Shown here: positions 18,199 to 28,016 of the stretch, in pieces
Layout: each line of letters begins with the position of its first letter
How positions within the stretch are numbered: the first letter of the stretch is position 1
Source of the DNA: Streptomyces sp. NBS 14/10
GTDB taxonomy: Bacteria > Actinomycetota > Actinomycetes > Streptomycetales > Streptomycetaceae
Direction of reading: 5' to 3'
DNA length: 64,000 bases
NCBI RefSeq assembly: GCF_002224125.1
Contig: NZ_NCSM01000011.1
Coordinates: 62,001 to 126,000 of the forward strand
Notes under the pieces: generated by a model
Seen by the model: only the letters and a program-made list of their open reading frames with translations
What the model was told of the DNA's origin: nothing
Databases searched by the model: none
Made by a program: the position numbers and the translations under genes

Positions 18199-20847
18199 GT
18201 GCGCATCAGATCGTTCAGTCCGTTCAGTCCACCAAGACCGTTAAGGCGGTCCAGACCGCTGAGAAACCGAATCGCCCTGCTCATCGCGGTAGTACTGGGT
18301 GTCGCGGGACTGACCGCCGCACCCGCCGCGACGGCGGCGGACGATCCCCCCGAGGTCCATGGCCTCAAGGGCGAGTACTACACCCAGTCCGCCCCCGGCG
18401 CCTTCGACTTCCATGAGCTCAAGGCCACCGGATTCGATCCGCGGCTCGACTTCGACTCCCTGGAGTCCCGGCTGAGTTCGGCCACCGGCCGGTCGGACGA
18501 CGTCAGCGTCCGCTGGACCGGCCGGATCGCACCGGAGAAGACCGGGACCACCACCTTCTCGATCAGCGGGGACAACGGCTTCCGCCTCTGGGTCGGCGGC
18601 AAGCTCGTCATCGACCACTGGGTCGACGACTGGGACCGCGAACAGACCAGCGCGCCCGTGGAGTTGACCGCGGGCACGGCGTACGACATCAAGGTCGAGT
18701 ACTTCGAGCACTACGGAGGCTCCAACCTCCATGTGCGCTGGACACCGCCCGGCGGCACGAAGACCGCCATCCCGCAGTCCGCCTTGTCGCTGCCCGAGGG
18801 CTACGACTACAACGGCGCCATCGCCACCACGGTCATGAGGGACGGCCGGACGCTCAGGCTCGACTTCGCCCAGAAGCTCCAGACGCCCCCGGCCGAACTC
18901 GCCGACCACCTGACCGCCGTGATCGGCGGTGCCACCTGGCCACTCGGCGAGGCCCGGCTGAACCAGACCGACCCCACGTCGCTGCTGGTCGCGCTCAAAG
19001 AGCCCGTCGTCGGCAACAAGACCGGCACCGCACGCGGCACCGCCGATATCCGCTACGACGGAACGGGCGGTCTGACCGGCGAGGATGGCAACGTTGTCAG
19101 ATCCTTCTGGAGCAGCGGGGCCAACCACTCCACGTACGAACTGCGCACCCGGTGGGCCGACGATGTCACCCCGGGCAACGCCCACCGCGAGTACCCCAGA
19201 CCGCAGCTGACCCGTGGCGACTGGCAGAACCTCAACGGCACCTGGCAGTTCGCCGCGGCCAAGGCGGGCGAGCAGCCGCCGGTGGGCAGGAACCTCGCCG
19301 AGAAGATCCTCGTCCCGTACCCCGTCGAGTCCCAGCTGTCGGGCCTCGAACGGCACGAGGACCGCATGTGGTATCGGCGTACCTTCACCGTCCCTGCCGA
19401 CTGGCACATCGGCTCCGGCAAGCGTCTGCGGCTGACCTTCGGCGCGGTCGACTGGCGGACGGAGGTCTATGTCAACGGCACCAAGGTCGCCGATCACGAG
19501 GGCGGCTACGACAAGTTCGGCGCCGACATCACCGACGCCCTCAAACCGGGCCGTACCCAGGAGCTGATCGTCGGCGTCTACGACCCGACCGACGCCACGA
19601 GCGGTGAGAACCCGCCCGTCGGCAAACAGCGCCTCGACCCCAGTGGCATCTGGTACACCCCCTCCTCCGGCATCTGGCAGACGGTCTGGCTGGAGCCGGT
19701 GGCGGCCGACCACGTCGATTCGCTCAAGCTCACCCCGGATGTGAGCGCGGGCACCCTGACGGTCGAGCCGCGGGGCGTACGGGACGGCCTTCCGGTCACG
19801 GCGACGGCGTACGAGGGCAAGCGGCCCGTGGCCACGGCCACCGGGCGCAGCGGCTCCCCACTCGCCCTGAAGATCCGCGACGCGCGCCTGTGGTCGCCGG
19901 ACGATCCGTTCCTGTACGACCTCAAGGTGAGCGTCGGCTCCGACCGCGTCGGCAGCTACTTCGGTATGCGCTCCATCGCGGTCGAGAAGGTGAACGGCAC
20001 CCCGCGCACCGTTCTCAACGGCAAGCCGGTGTTCATGATGGCCACCCTCGACCAGGGCTTCTGGCCGGACGGTCTGCACACCGCGCCGAGCGACGAGGCC
20101 CTGGCCTACGACCTGCGGATGCACAAGGCGATGGGCTTCAACGCGGTCCGCAAACACATCAAGGTCGAACCGGACCGCTGGTTCTACTGGGCGGACCGGC
20201 TGGGCCTGCTCGTCTGGCAGGACATGCCCGCGATGACCGCGGGGGTGAACCCGGACGCGGCGTCCCGCGCCGAGTACGAGCGCGAGATGAAGCAGATGAT
20301 CGACGAGCACATCAGCAGCCCGTCGATCGTCATGTGGGTCACCTTCAACGAGGGCTGGGGCCAGTACGACATGGCGCGCATCGCCGACCAGGCCAAGGCG
20401 TGGGACCCGACCCGGCTGATCAACAGCATGTCGGGCCTCAACCTCGGTGCGGACGGCGGCACCGGCGACATCATGGACGAACACGGCTATCCGAGCCCCG
20501 CGCTGCCACCGCACCCGGACGGCGAACGCGCCCTGGTCAGCGGCGAGTACGGCGGTCTCGGCCTGGCCGTGCCCGGACACGCCTGGTCGGTCCAGCAGTC
20601 CTATGTCGACGTCGACCCGGCCACCTACACCGACGACTACCTCACCAAACTGGCCGAGGTGCACGCCCTGGCCTGCCGGGGCGGCAACGGCGCGGTGTAC
20701 ACGCAGATCACGGATGTCGAGGGCGAGCTCAACGGGTTGCTCACCTATGACCGTAAGGTCACCAAGCCCGATGTACGGCGGCTCAAGGCGGCCCACGAGG
20801 CGTTGATCGACGACGTGTCGCGGGCGACCCCCGCCAACTGCGCCTGA
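18199..20847 (+). CDS. Secreted PA14-domain glycoside hydrolase family 2 enzyme
   Basis: An 882-residue exported enzyme. A basic N-region and hydrophobic core ([22 protein letters not shown]) form a signal peptide. Residues about 50-200 form a PA14 carbohydrate-binding domain ([48 protein letters not shown]). A GH2 sugar-binding domain follows ([25 protein letters not shown]), then the Ig-like and TIM-barrel domains. The acid/base is Glu in [14 protein letters not shown] and the nucleophile is probably Glu in SGEYGGLG. It should remove beta-linked sugars from plant or microbial polymers. Codon 15 (18241-18243) is TTA, so expression may need the bldA tRNA. AAGGAGG lies four bases before GTG. 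Confidence 0.9.
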   Translation: MRIRSFSPFSPPRPLRRSRPLRNRIALLIAVVLGVAGLTAAPAATAADDPPEVHGLKGEYYTQSAPGAFDFHELKATGFDPRLDFDSLESRLSSATGRSDDVSVRWTGRIAPEKTGTTTFSISGDNGFRLWVGGKLVIDHWVDDWDREQTSAPVELTAGTAYDIKVEYFEHYGGSNLHVRWTPPGGTKTAIPQSALSLPEGYDYNGAIATTVMRDGRTLRLDFAQKLQTPPAELADHLTAVIGGATWPLGEARLNQTDPTSLLVALKEPVVGNKTGTARGTADIRYDGTGGLTGEDGNVVRSFWSSGANHSTYELRTRWADDVTPGNAHREYPRPQLTRGDWQNLNGTWQFAAAKAGEQPPVGRNLAEKILVPYPVESQLSGLERHEDRMWYRRTFTVPADWHIGSGKRLRLTFGAVDWRTEVYVNGTKVADHEGGYDKFGADITDALKPGRTQELIVGVYDPTDATSGENPPVGKQRLDPSGIWYTPSSGIWQTVWLEPVAADHVDSLKLTPDVSAGTLTVEPRGVRDGLPVTATAYEGKRPVATATGRSGSPLALKIRDARLWSPDDPFLYDLKVSVGSDRVGSYFGMRSIAVEKVNGTPRTVLNGKPVFMMATLDQGFWPDGLHTAPSDEALAYDLRMHKAMGFNAVRKHIKVEPDRWFYWADRLGLLVWQDMPAMTAGVNPDAASRAEYEREMKQMIDEHISSPSIVMWVTFNEGWGQYDMARIADQAKAWDPTRLINSMSGLNLGADGGTGDIMDEHGYPSPALPPHPDGERALVSGEYGGLGLAVPGHAWSVQQSYVDVDPATYTDDYLTKLAEVHALACRGGNGAVYTQITDVEGELNGLLTYDRKVTKPDVRRLKAAHEALIDDVSRATPANCA

Positions 20848-20853
20848 CCCGAA

Positions 20854-20889
20854 GCCGCCCGGCGGACGTCTCCCTTCCCGCCGGGCGGC
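20854..20889 (+). terminator. Strong stem-loop after the GH2 gene
   Basis: GCCGCCCGGCG (20854-20864) pairs perfectly with CGCCGGGCGGC (20879-20889) across a 14-base loop, seven bases after the GH2 stop codon. No T-run follows, which is common for terminators in GC-rich actinomycetes. Confidence 0.7.
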
Positions 20890-21014
20890 CTCGTCCGTCG
20901 TCCCGCCGGACGGCCTCGTCCGTGTCCTCGCGCGGCCTGTCCCTGAAACGTGTTCCCCGGTCGGCCCACCGGGAACACTCCGACCACCACGCCGCCCCGA
21001 GGAGGTTCCGCCAC

Positions 21015-21911
21015 ATGACCACCACTCCCGCAACGCCGGACCAACAACACGGGGCCGAGGACGAGTTGCTCAGCAAGGTGCTCGCATCGTTCCGGAACAC
21101 GCCGGATCCCCGTCTCAAAGAGGTGATGCAGGCCCTGGTGCTCCATCTGCACGCCTTCATCCGCGAGGTCCGCCCGACCGAGGCCGAATGGCAGCAGGCC
21201 ATCGACTTCCTCACCGCGGCCGGACACATCACCACCGCCCGCCGCCAGGAGTTCGTACTGCTGTCGGACGTCCTCGGCGCGTCCATGCAGACCATCAACG
21301 TCAACCACGAAGCCACCGCCGACGCCACCGAAGCCACGGTGGTCGGCCCCTTCTTCGTCGAGGGCTCCCCCGAGATCCCCCTGGGCGGCGACATGGCCGC
21401 CGGCGCCCCGGGAGAACCCTGCTGGGTCGAGGGCACCGTCACCGACACCGACGGCAACCCCGTCCCCGGCGCACGCCTGGAGGTGTGGGAAGCCGACGAG
21501 GACGGCCGCTACGACGTGCAGTACGACCACGGCCACCTCGCCGGCCGGGCCCACCTGTACGCCGACGACAAGGGCCGCTACGCCTTCTGGGGGCTCACTC
21601 CCACGCCGTATCCCATCCCCCACGACGGCCCCGTCGGAGCCCTGCTCGCCAAGACCGCGCGCTCGCCCCTGCGCGCTGCCCATCTGCACATCATGGCCAC
21701 CGCACCGGGCCTGCGCACCCTCGTCACCCACATCTTCGTCGAGGGCGACAGCCTGCTGGACTCCGACGCCGTGTTCGGCGTCAAGGAATCCCTCGTCAAG
21801 CGATTCGAACGACAACCGGCCGGCACACCGGCTCCCGACGGACGGGACCTTTCCGGGGAGAGCTGGTCCCGCGTGCGGTTCGACATCGTGCTGCCTCCGC
21901 AGAGCACATGA
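21015..21911 (+). CDS. Intradiol ring-cleavage dioxygenase, probably hydroxyquinol or catechol 1,2-dioxygenase
   Basis: A 298-residue Fe(III) dioxygenase. The N-terminal dimer domain ([42 protein letters not shown]) is the type found in catechol and hydroxyquinol dioxygenases. The catalytic beta-sandwich shows [19 protein letters not shown], a Tyr ligand in GRYDVQY, and the His-X-His pair in [12 protein letters not shown]. The segment [13 protein letters not shown] is usual in hydroxyquinol 1,2-dioxygenase, which cleaves 1,2,4-benzenetriol to maleylacetate. GAGGAGG precedes ATG 21015. No other ring-degradation gene adjoins it except the P450 system downstream, which could supply a hydroxylated ring. 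Confidence 0.88.
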   Translation: MTTTPATPDQQHGAEDELLSKVLASFRNTPDPRLKEVMQALVLHLHAFIREVRPTEAEWQQAIDFLTAAGHITTARRQEFVLLSDVLGASMQTINVNHEATADATEATVVGPFFVEGSPEIPLGGDMAAGAPGEPCWVEGTVTDTDGNPVPGARLEVWEADEDGRYDVQYDHGHLAGRAHLYADDKGRYAFWGLTPTPYPIPHDGPVGALLAKTARSPLRAAHLHIMATAPGLRTLVTHIFVEGDSLLDSDAVFGVKESLVKRFERQPAGTPAPDGRDLSGESWSRVRFDIVLPPQST

Positions 21912-22055
21912 CGGGCTGGCGGGGGCGCTCCCGCTTTGCGATCCGCTCCTTGGGGGTCAATCCTGGTGGGGAGGCATGCCGACCGATCGTGTGGACCGAG
22001 CGCAGGGGCCGCGTAGGCTGCGGCGACCGCGGCCCGAGCAGGGAGCGGGTTCCGG

Positions 22056-22283
22056 ATGAGACTTGTCGTCGACCTCAATCGGTGCCAGGGATTCGCGCAG
22101 TGCGTGTTCCTCGCCCCGGATGTGTTCGCCCTGAACGGCGAAGAGGCACTGCTGTTCTCGCCGCAGTTCGACGAGGCGCAGCGCGAGGTGGTGGAACGGG
22201 CCGCGGCGGCCTGTCCGGTCCAGGCCATCCTCGTCGACTACTCCGACGAGCCGACGAAGGGGGTGGAGCCCCGTGTCGGCTGA
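22056..22283 (+). CDS. Small [3Fe-4S]-type ferredoxin partner of the P450
   Basis: A 75-residue one-cluster ferredoxin. Cysteines are Cys10 and Cys16 (NRCQGFAQCVFLAPDVF) and the late Cys in AAAACPVQAILV. The expected second Cys of a four-Cys set is replaced by Gly/Phe, which gives the three-Cys [3Fe-4S] pattern of actinomycete P450 ferredoxins. It overlaps the reductase gene by 11 bases and sits one gene before the P450. Together the three genes form a class I P450 electron chain. Confidence 0.9.
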   Translation: MRLVVDLNRCQGFAQCVFLAPDVFALNGEEALLFSPQFDEAQREVVERAAAACPVQAILVDYSDEPTKGVEPRVG

Positions 22284-23667
22284 GAGCGAGGTTGAGGTCC
22301 TTCGGCGAGAGGGGCGTATCGTCGTCGTCGGTGCCTCGCTGGCCGGTCTGCGCGCGGCGGAGACCCTGCGTGACATGGGGTTCACCGGGTCCCTGACCAT
22401 GATCGGCGATGAGCCGTACGAGCCGTACGATCGGCCACCGCTGTCCAAGCAGGTGCTGCTGGGGCGGGCGCATGCCGAGGACACCGCGCTGCCGCGGCGG
22501 CGCGATATCGACGCCGAGTGGCGGCTGGGCGTCGCCGCCGAGAGCCTGGACCGGGACGCCAAGCGGGTACGCCTGGCCAACGACGACACGGTCGCCTACG
22601 ACCGCCTGCTGATCACCACCGGAACCAGGGCCCGCCCCTGGTTCCACCCCGAACAGGAGGCGCTGGACGGGGTGTTCGTGCTGCGCACCCGCCGCGACGC
22701 CGCCCGGCTGTACCGGAAGCTGGCCGCCGGCCCGTCCCGGGTGCTGGTGGTCGGCGCCGGTTTCACGGGGTCCGAGGTCGCCTCCGCCTGCCGGGAGCGG
22801 GGTCTGGAGGTCACCGTCGTAGAACGCGGCCCGACACCGCTGGTGGGCGCGCTCGGCGGAGTCGTCGGCGAGGTGGCGGCCCGGCTCCAGCGCGATCGCG
22901 GGGTGGACCTGCGCTGCGGGACCAGCCTGACCGCGCTGGAGGGCGACGAGGCCGGACGGCTCAGGCGCGGCCATCTGTCCGACGGTTCGGCCATCGACGT
23001 GGACGTGGCGGTGATCGCGCTCGGCGCCGTACGGAACACCGAATGGCTCGCCGGCTCCGGGGTGGCCGCCGGTCCCCGGGGGATCGCCTGCGACGCCGGT
23101 TGCCGGGTGTTCGACGTCAACGGCATCGTCACCGATGACATCTACGCCGCCGGTGATGTCGCGCGCAGCCCGCATCCGCTGTTCGACTACCAGTTCCTGG
23201 CGCTGGAACACTGGGGCAACGCGGTCGAACAGGCCGAGATCGCGGCCCACAACATGATCTGCGCGGCTCCCGACCGCAGTCCGCATCTGTGGCTGCCGAC
23301 GTTCTGGTCGGTCCAGTTCGGCGTCAACATCAAGTCCGTGGGCGTCCCCACGATGGGCGATCAACTGGTCATCTCCCAAGGGACACTCGCCGAGAAGGCG
23401 TTCGTCGCGGTGTACGGGTACCGCGGCCGTGTCATCGCCGCGGCCTTCTTCGACCGGGCGAAGTGGCTGGGGTTCTACCGGGAGCGGATCGAGCGCGGCG
23501 CGCCGTTCCCGCCCGACTATCCCGTGGTCGACCGCCGGACCGAGGCGCCGCAGCCGGTCGATCCCGCCCTGCCCGACCCCCACCTCCCCACCCACCAGCC
23601 CACCGTCACGCTGACGGGTCACTCACCGAGCGAGCGGCGTATCGAATTCGTCCCGTCGCGGGCCTGA
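22273..23667 (+). CDS. FAD-dependent ferredoxin reductase for the P450 system
   Basis: A 464-residue reductase of the same family as the one at 4461. Motifs are IVVVGASLAGLRAAETLRDMG, EPYDRPPLSKQVLLG, a second Rossmann motif VLVVGAGFTGSEVASACRERG, and IYAAGDVARSPHPLFDYQFLALEHWGNAVEQAE. It is about 70 residues longer than the 4461 protein, with a Pro-rich C-terminal tail. It would reduce the overlapping ferredoxin with NAD(P)H. GTG 22273 lies inside the ferredoxin gene, so translation is coupled. Paralogy with the betaine-cluster reductase raises the chance of cross-talk. Confidence 0.92.
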   Translation: MSAESEVEVLRREGRIVVVGASLAGLRAAETLRDMGFTGSLTMIGDEPYEPYDRPPLSKQVLLGRAHAEDTALPRRRDIDAEWRLGVAAESLDRDAKRVRLANDDTVAYDRLLITTGTRARPWFHPEQEALDGVFVLRTRRDAARLYRKLAAGPSRVLVVGAGFTGSEVASACRERGLEVTVVERGPTPLVGALGGVVGEVAARLQRDRGVDLRCGTSLTALEGDEAGRLRRGHLSDGSAIDVDVAVIALGAVRNTEWLAGSGVAAGPRGIACDAGCRVFDVNGIVTDDIYAAGDVARSPHPLFDYQFLALEHWGNAVEQAEIAAHNMICAAPDRSPHLWLPTFWSVQFGVNIKSVGVPTMGDQLVISQGTLAEKAFVAVYGYRGRVIAAAFFDRAKWLGFYRERIERGAPFPPDYPVVDRRTEAPQPVDPALPDPHLPTHQPTVTLTGHSPSERRIEFVPSRA

Positions 23668-23752
23668 TCCCGTCGCGGGCCTGACCGCGCCCGATCGCAC
23701 CTGACCGCGTCTGACCGTGCCTGACCAGGCATGACCACGCCTGACCACCGGC
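23651..23752 (+). repeat. Degenerate CCTGACC-centred short repeats before the P450 gene
   Basis: An 18-bp unit containing GTCGCGGGCCTGA is duplicated across the reductase stop codon (about 23651-23685). It is followed to about 23750 by six or more imperfect 10-11 bp units with the core CTGACC. The array fills nearly the whole spacer between reductase and P450. It looks like slippage; a protein-binding role is possible since the 10-11 bp period equals one helical turn. Confidence 0.7.
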
Positions 23753-23783
23753 CCCGGACCGCCCGAAGCCTCTAGGAGACACC

Positions 23784-25028
23784 ATGACGACGCTCGGCAG
23801 CATGTCCGCACGCATCAACGACTACGCCAACCGGGCCGATCCGTACCCGCTCTACGCGGAGCTGCGCAAGCGGCCGGTCATCCAGGAGGACGACGGCACC
23901 TACCTGGTCAGCACCTACTACGAGGTGAGGAGCCTGGCCAACGACCCACGGCTCAGCAACGACACACGCAACCGCGCACCCGGCTGCGCCCGCAGCGGGG
24001 AATCGGAGGAGAACACCGGCCTGCCACCGAGCTTCATCTTCACCGACCCGCCCGAACACGACCGGCTGCGCAGTGCGGCGAACCGGCCGTTCGGCCCCCC
24101 GCACAGCCCCCGGTTCCTCCACGATCTGCAAGCGGACCTGGCCAAGGTCGTCACCGAACTGCTCGACGCCTTCGAGGGAAAGGACCAGGTCGACATCGTC
24201 GAGGACTTCTCCTACCCCCTCCCGGTCACGGCCATCTGCAAGGTCCTCGGCGTGCCGCGTGAGGACGAGCCGCGCTTCCACGGCTGGGCCGACGCCCTGG
24301 CGGCCGGGATCGATCCGCACCGCGCCGAGGGCGCCGAAAGCGGCCAGAGCCCCCAAGAAAAGTCGGCCAACGCACGCCAGGAGATGGGCGCCTACCTGGC
24401 CGATCTGATCGACGCCTCACGCCGCCGTCCCCGCCCCGGGATCCTCAGCGCCCTCGCCCCCCACACCGGCCCCGGCGGCAGCATGACGCCGAAGGATCTG
24501 GTGGCCACGGCGGTGCTGCTCCTGGTCGCCGGCCATGAAACCACCGTCAACCTGATCACGAACACCACGCTCACCCTGCTGCGCCACCCCGATGTCCTCC
24601 GGCGGTTCCGACACGACCCGGACCTGGCCACCCCCCTCATCGAGGAGGTACTGCGCTACGAGCCCCCGGTCCAGTTCGTCCCGTGGACCACCGCCCTGGC
24701 CGATATCGACATCGCCGACACCACCATCCCCAAGGGCTCCCCGGTGTGGCTCATGCTGGCCGCGGCCAACCGCGACCCGAGACGCTTCGAGGACCCCGAC
24801 CGGTTCATGCCCGACCGCAAGGACAACGAACACCTCGGCTTCTACACCGGCATCCACTACTGCTTCGGCGCCCCGCTCGCCCGTATAGAGGCGCATCTCG
24901 CCCTGCCCGAACTGTTCCGCCGGGTCAAGAACTTCCGGCTGCTGGAGGACCCGCCACCGTACCGCGCCAACGCCGTGCTGCGCGGCCCCCGTCACCTTCC
25001 CGTGGCGATCGAGGGCGTCACCGCCTGA
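23784..25028 (+). CDS. Cytochrome P450 (bacterial class I, CYP107/105-like group)
   Basis: A 414-residue soluble monooxygenase. The I-helix oxygen-binding motif is AGHETT, the following segment is EEVLRYEPPVQF, and the haem ligand is Cys360 in FYTGIHYCFGAPLARIEAHLALPELF. ADTTIPKGSPVWLMLAAANRDPRRFEDPDRF is standard for actinomycete P450s. It receives electrons from the ferredoxin/reductase pair upstream. ATG 23784 follows TAGGAGA. The substrate is not evident; the upstream ring-cleaving dioxygenase hints at an aromatic compound, but a tailoring role for a natural product is equally possible. Confidence 0.93.
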   Translation: MTTLGSMSARINDYANRADPYPLYAELRKRPVIQEDDGTYLVSTYYEVRSLANDPRLSNDTRNRAPGCARSGESEENTGLPPSFIFTDPPEHDRLRSAANRPFGPPHSPRFLHDLQADLAKVVTELLDAFEGKDQVDIVEDFSYPLPVTAICKVLGVPREDEPRFHGWADALAAGIDPHRAEGAESGQSPQEKSANARQEMGAYLADLIDASRRRPRPGILSALAPHTGPGGSMTPKDLVATAVLLLVAGHETTVNLITNTTLTLLRHPDVLRRFRHDPDLATPLIEEVLRYEPPVQFVPWTTALADIDIADTTIPKGSPVWLMLAAANRDPRRFEDPDRFMPDRKDNEHLGFYTGIHYCFGAPLARIEAHLALPELFRRVKNFRLLEDPPPYRANAVLRGPRHLPVAIEGVTA

Positions 25029-25157
25029 GCGCAGGCCCGACTCCCCTCGAAGCTCCTGTCCGCGCTGCGGCACCTGTGGCAGAGTTGGGCAGGGCTGTGC
25101 TCCGGGGGCCCGCGGAGCCGACTCCGACCAGGGCCTTCGTCGGGGTGAGGGGGATGT

Positions 25158-27281
25158 GTGGCACGGGTGATCGACGGCCGTTTCGAGTTGCTGGGGCGGC
25201 TCGGCGGTGGCGGCATGGGACTGGTGTGGAGAGCGCACGACCTGGCGCTGCACCGTGAAGTCGCGCTCAAGGAGGTCCGCCCGCCCGACCCGGGACTCGC
25301 CGAGTACGACCCCGAGGCCGCCCGCGCGCTGCGCGCCCGTGTCCTGCGGGAGGCCAGGGCGCTCGCGCGGATCGGCCACCCCAACGTGGTGACCATCCAT
25401 CACATCGTGGACGGCGACGAACACACGTACCCATGGCTCGTCATGGAACTGATCGCCGGTGGTTCGCTCCAGGGCCGGCTCGACCGCGGTCTCCTCTCCC
25501 CCGCCGAGGCGGCCCGGCTCGGGCGGGGGATGCTGGCCGGACTGGAGGCGGCACACGCCGCGGGCATCCAGCACCGGGACATCAAGCCGGCCAACATCCT
25601 GCTGCGGCCCGACGGCAGCCCGGTCCTCACCGACTTCGGCATCGCGGCCGTCCAAGGGTCCACCGCCCTGACGGCCGCAGGCTCCGTCATCGGCACACCC
25701 GACTACATGGCGCCCGAGCGGGTGTCCGGCGAGGACGGCGGGCCGGAGGCCGACCTGTGGTCGCTGGCCATGACGCTCTACGTCACCGTCGAGGGGCGCA
25801 ACCCGATGCGCCGCGGCAACGCGCTCGCCACGCTCGCGGCCGTCCTCGGTGAGGATGTGCCGCCGCCGGAGCATGCCGGAGCGCTGACCGCCGTACTGAT
25901 GTCCGTACTGGTACGCGACCCGCAGGAGCGACCGGACGCCCGGACGCTGGACCGGTTGCTGACCGAGGCGGAGGCGGCGGCCGAATCCGCGCCGACGGCC
26001 GGGTCCGCGGCGGGGGCCGAATCCGCGTCAGCGGCCGGACAGGCGTCAGCGGCCGGGCTCGCGGCGGGGGCCGAGCCCGCGTCAGCGGCCGGACAGGCGT
26101 CAGCGGCCGGGCCCGCGGCAGGGGCCGAGCCCGCGTCAGCGGCCGGGCCCGCGGCAGGGGCCGAATCCGCACCGCCGACCGGGCCCGCGGCGGCAGCCGG
26201 GCCCGCGGCGGCCAAGGCTCCCGCCGACGGTCCCACCTCCTACCCGCTCGCCCCGCCCCACACGGCCGCACCGCAGCCGGCGCGGCCCGTGCCGCAGCAG
26301 GGCGAGCCGCCCGTGTATGTGTCCCCGCCGCCCCCGCCGATGCCGCAGGCACCACCAGTGCACCCGCCGCCGCCCCCGGCGGCCCGGTCACGGCGCGGCT
26401 GGGTGTACGGGTCGGCCCTCGGTGCAGTCGTACTCGCGGGCGCCCTCCTCTGGGCGCTGCTGCCCTCGGACGAAGGCTCCGACGGCGACAACACCTCCCA
26501 GAAGCCCGACACTTCCGGCACCCCCGGCAAGGCATCGGCCGACACCCCGAGCAGTGGCGCGAGCAACGGACCGAGCAGCGGCAAGAAGATCACCATCGGT
26601 ATCAAGACCGACCAGCCCGGCATCGGCTTCAAGACGCCGGACGGCCGCTACACGGGCTTCGACGTGGACGTGGCCACGTACATCGCCAAGGCGCTCGGCC
26701 ACGATCCCGCCGACATCGAGTGGAAGCAGACCCGCAGCAGCGAACGTGAGGCCATGCTGCAGCGCGGAGACGTCGACTTCGTCGTCGCCTCGTACGCCAT
26801 GACCGACGCGCGGGAGAAGAGGATCGACTTCGCGGGCCCCTATCTGGAGGCCCACCAGGACGTCCTGATCAGCAGGGACAACACATCAGTCGGCACGGCC
26901 CAGGACCTCAACGGTCGGAAGGTCTGCGCGGTCACGGGGTCCGTCTCCGCGCTCAACGTCCGGACGAAGTTCGCACCGCAGGCGCAGGTCCGCGAACGCG
27001 ACACCTACGCGCTCTGCCTCTCCGATCTGAGGAACGGAGCCGTGGATGCCATCACCGGCGATGACGCCATTCTCGCCGGCTACGCCGCCGAGCAACCGAA
27101 CGGGTTCAAGCTGGGCGGCCTCGCGATGACCGAGGAGCGCTACGGCATCGGCGTCCCCAAGGGCAGCCCGCTCAAGGACAAAATCCAGCGGGCGCTGGAC
27201 AAGATGACGGATGACGGGTCCTGGAACAGGGCGCTGAGCAAGAACCTCCCCCTCCTGCAGACGGACGCGCCGACCCGGTGA
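25158..27281 (+). CDS. Membrane Ser/Thr protein kinase with extracellular solute-binding (SBP_bac_3) sensor domain
   Basis: A 707-residue fusion. Residues 1-275 form a Hanks kinase: Gly loop LGGGGMGLVWRAH, Lys in VALKEV, HRDIKPANILL, DFGIA, GTPDYMAPERVSG. Residues about 280-350 are an Ala/Gly/Pro linker, then a Pro-rich stretch, then one TM helix (GSALGAVVLAGALLWALL, about 417-434). The extracellular part (about 475-700) is a polar-amino-acid-binding domain: KITIGIKTDQPGIGFK, YTGFDVDVATYIAKALG, VVASYAMTDAREKRIDFAGPY, and VCAVTGSVS. It should sense an amino acid outside and phosphorylate proteins inside. GTG 25158 follows AGGGGG. Confidence 0.92.
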   Translation: MARVIDGRFELLGRLGGGGMGLVWRAHDLALHREVALKEVRPPDPGLAEYDPEAARALRARVLREARALARIGHPNVVTIHHIVDGDEHTYPWLVMELIAGGSLQGRLDRGLLSPAEAARLGRGMLAGLEAAHAAGIQHRDIKPANILLRPDGSPVLTDFGIAAVQGSTALTAAGSVIGTPDYMAPERVSGEDGGPEADLWSLAMTLYVTVEGRNPMRRGNALATLAAVLGEDVPPPEHAGALTAVLMSVLVRDPQERPDARTLDRLLTEAEAAAESAPTAGSAAGAESASAAGQASAAGLAAGAEPASAAGQASAAGPAAGAEPASAAGPAAGAESAPPTGPAAAAGPAAAKAPADGPTSYPLAPPHTAAPQPARPVPQQGEPPVYVSPPPPPMPQAPPVHPPPPPAARSRRGWVYGSALGAVVLAGALLWALLPSDEGSDGDNTSQKPDTSGTPGKASADTPSSGASNGPSSGKKITIGIKTDQPGIGFKTPDGRYTGFDVDVATYIAKALGHDPADIEWKQTRSSEREAMLQRGDVDFVVASYAMTDAREKRIDFAGPYLEAHQDVLISRDNTSVGTAQDLNGRKVCAVTGSVSALNVRTKFAPQAQVRERDTYALCLSDLRNGAVDAITGDDAILAGYAAEQPNGFKLGGLAMTEERYGIGVPKGSPLKDKIQRALDKMTDDGSWNRALSKNLPLLQTDAPTR
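26025..26132 (+). repeat. 54-bp in-frame repeat coding the Ala/Gly linker of the kinase
   Basis: Two nearly identical 54-bp units begin at 26025 and 26079, followed by a partial third. They encode SAAGQASAAG-x-AAGAEPA. The linker joins the kinase domain to the Pro-rich stretch before the membrane helix. Copy number can change without a frameshift. Confidence 0.8.
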
Positions 27282-27373
27282 CGGGCCACCAGTAGATCGG
27301 GGGAATCCTTTCGCGCGGCCCGCGCCTCTTATTCCCGCACCGACAAACGTCGGGCCGGGATGTGGAGGTTGTC

Positions 27374-27463
27374 GTGATCGTTGGTATCGGTATAGCCGTT
27401 GGTGTGGTGCTGCTCTGCACCTGCGTGTTCGTCATGAAGCGCAAGCGAGGTGGGCGTGGCTGA
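27374..27463 (+). CDS. 29-residue single-pass membrane peptide overlapping the sigma factor gene
   Basis: GTG 27374 is preceded by TGGAGG at the right distance. The frame encodes a short hydrophobic helix (IVGIGIAVGVVLLCTCVFV) followed by a very basic tail (MKRKRGGRG) and TGA at 27463. Positive residues after the helix predict the C-terminus in the cytoplasm. The stop lies inside the start region of the sigma factor gene, so the two are probably translated together. No family is known to me. The clean ribosome site, TM profile and gene overlap make chance unlikely. It could tether or modulate the sigma factor. Confidence 0.6.
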   Translation: MIVGIGIAVGVVLLCTCVFVMKRKRGGRG

Positions 27464-28016
27464 CTCGGCTTGGCCCAGCGAACAACTGGTCGTCGCCGCG
27501 CAGCGCGGTGATGTCGACTCGATCGCCGCGCTGGTGTCGGGCTCACACCCGAATGTGCAGCGCTTCGCCCACTCGCTGTGCGCGACCCCGGAGGACGCGG
27601 AGGACGCGGCGCAGGAAGCCTTGATCATCCTGTATCGCAAGATCGGGATGCTACGAGCCTCCGGCGCGCTGGCGTCGTGGATGTTCCGCATCGTCCGCAA
27701 CGAGTGTCTACGGCGCGCACGGACGATGATGCGGGGCCACCCGCCATTGCCGGACACTGCCGTGGACTCCGCCGAGGACGAGGCGCTGCGGCGCCTGGAC
27801 GCGAGCCGGGTGGCGGCGGCGGTCGCCGCGCTGCCGCCCGATCAGCGCCGGGTGCTGATCATGCGAGACGTGCAGGGCCACAGCGGACGGATGGTGGCCG
27901 ACGCACTGGGCCTCAGTACGGCGGCGATGAAATCGCGTCTGCACCGAGCCCGCGCGGCCGTTCGGCACACGCTCCGTGCCGCCACACCCGACTCACCTCC
28001 CGGAGGGAAACCATGA
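27456..28016 (+). CDS. ECF-type RNA polymerase sigma factor
   Basis: A 186-residue group 4 sigma factor. Region 2 reads VSGSHPNVQRFAHSLCATPEDAEDAAQEALIILYRKI...GALASWMFRIVRNECLRRAR, and region 4 reads RVAAAVAALPPDQRRVLIMRDVQGHSGRMVADALGLSTAAMKSRLHRARAAVRHTL. There is no C-terminal extension. I prefer GTG 27456 because GAGG ends five bases upstream; GTG 27450 is in frame but too close to it. Its stop overlaps the next gene (ATGA), a membrane protein with a CxxC motif. No ordinary zinc anti-sigma protein is adjacent, so the small membrane neighbours are candidates for that job. Confidence 0.92.
   Translation: MADSAWPSEQLVVAAQRGDVDSIAALVSGSHPNVQRFAHSLCATPEDAEDAAQEALIILYRKIGMLRASGALASWMFRIVRNECLRRARTMMRGHPPLPDTAVDSAEDEALRRLDASRVAAAVAALPPDQRRVLIMRDVQGHSGRMVADALGLSTAAMKSRLHRARAAVRHTLRAATPDSPPGGKP

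Noticed and set aside
18241..21033. A 930-codon minus-strand frame opposite the GH2 gene
   Set aside because: The plus strand holds a signal peptide, PA14 and GH2 catalytic motifs; the minus frame is compositional noise.
27301..27350. An ECF-type autoregulated promoter before the sigma factor operon
   Set aside because: GGAAT at 27302 has no matching -10 element at the needed spacing.
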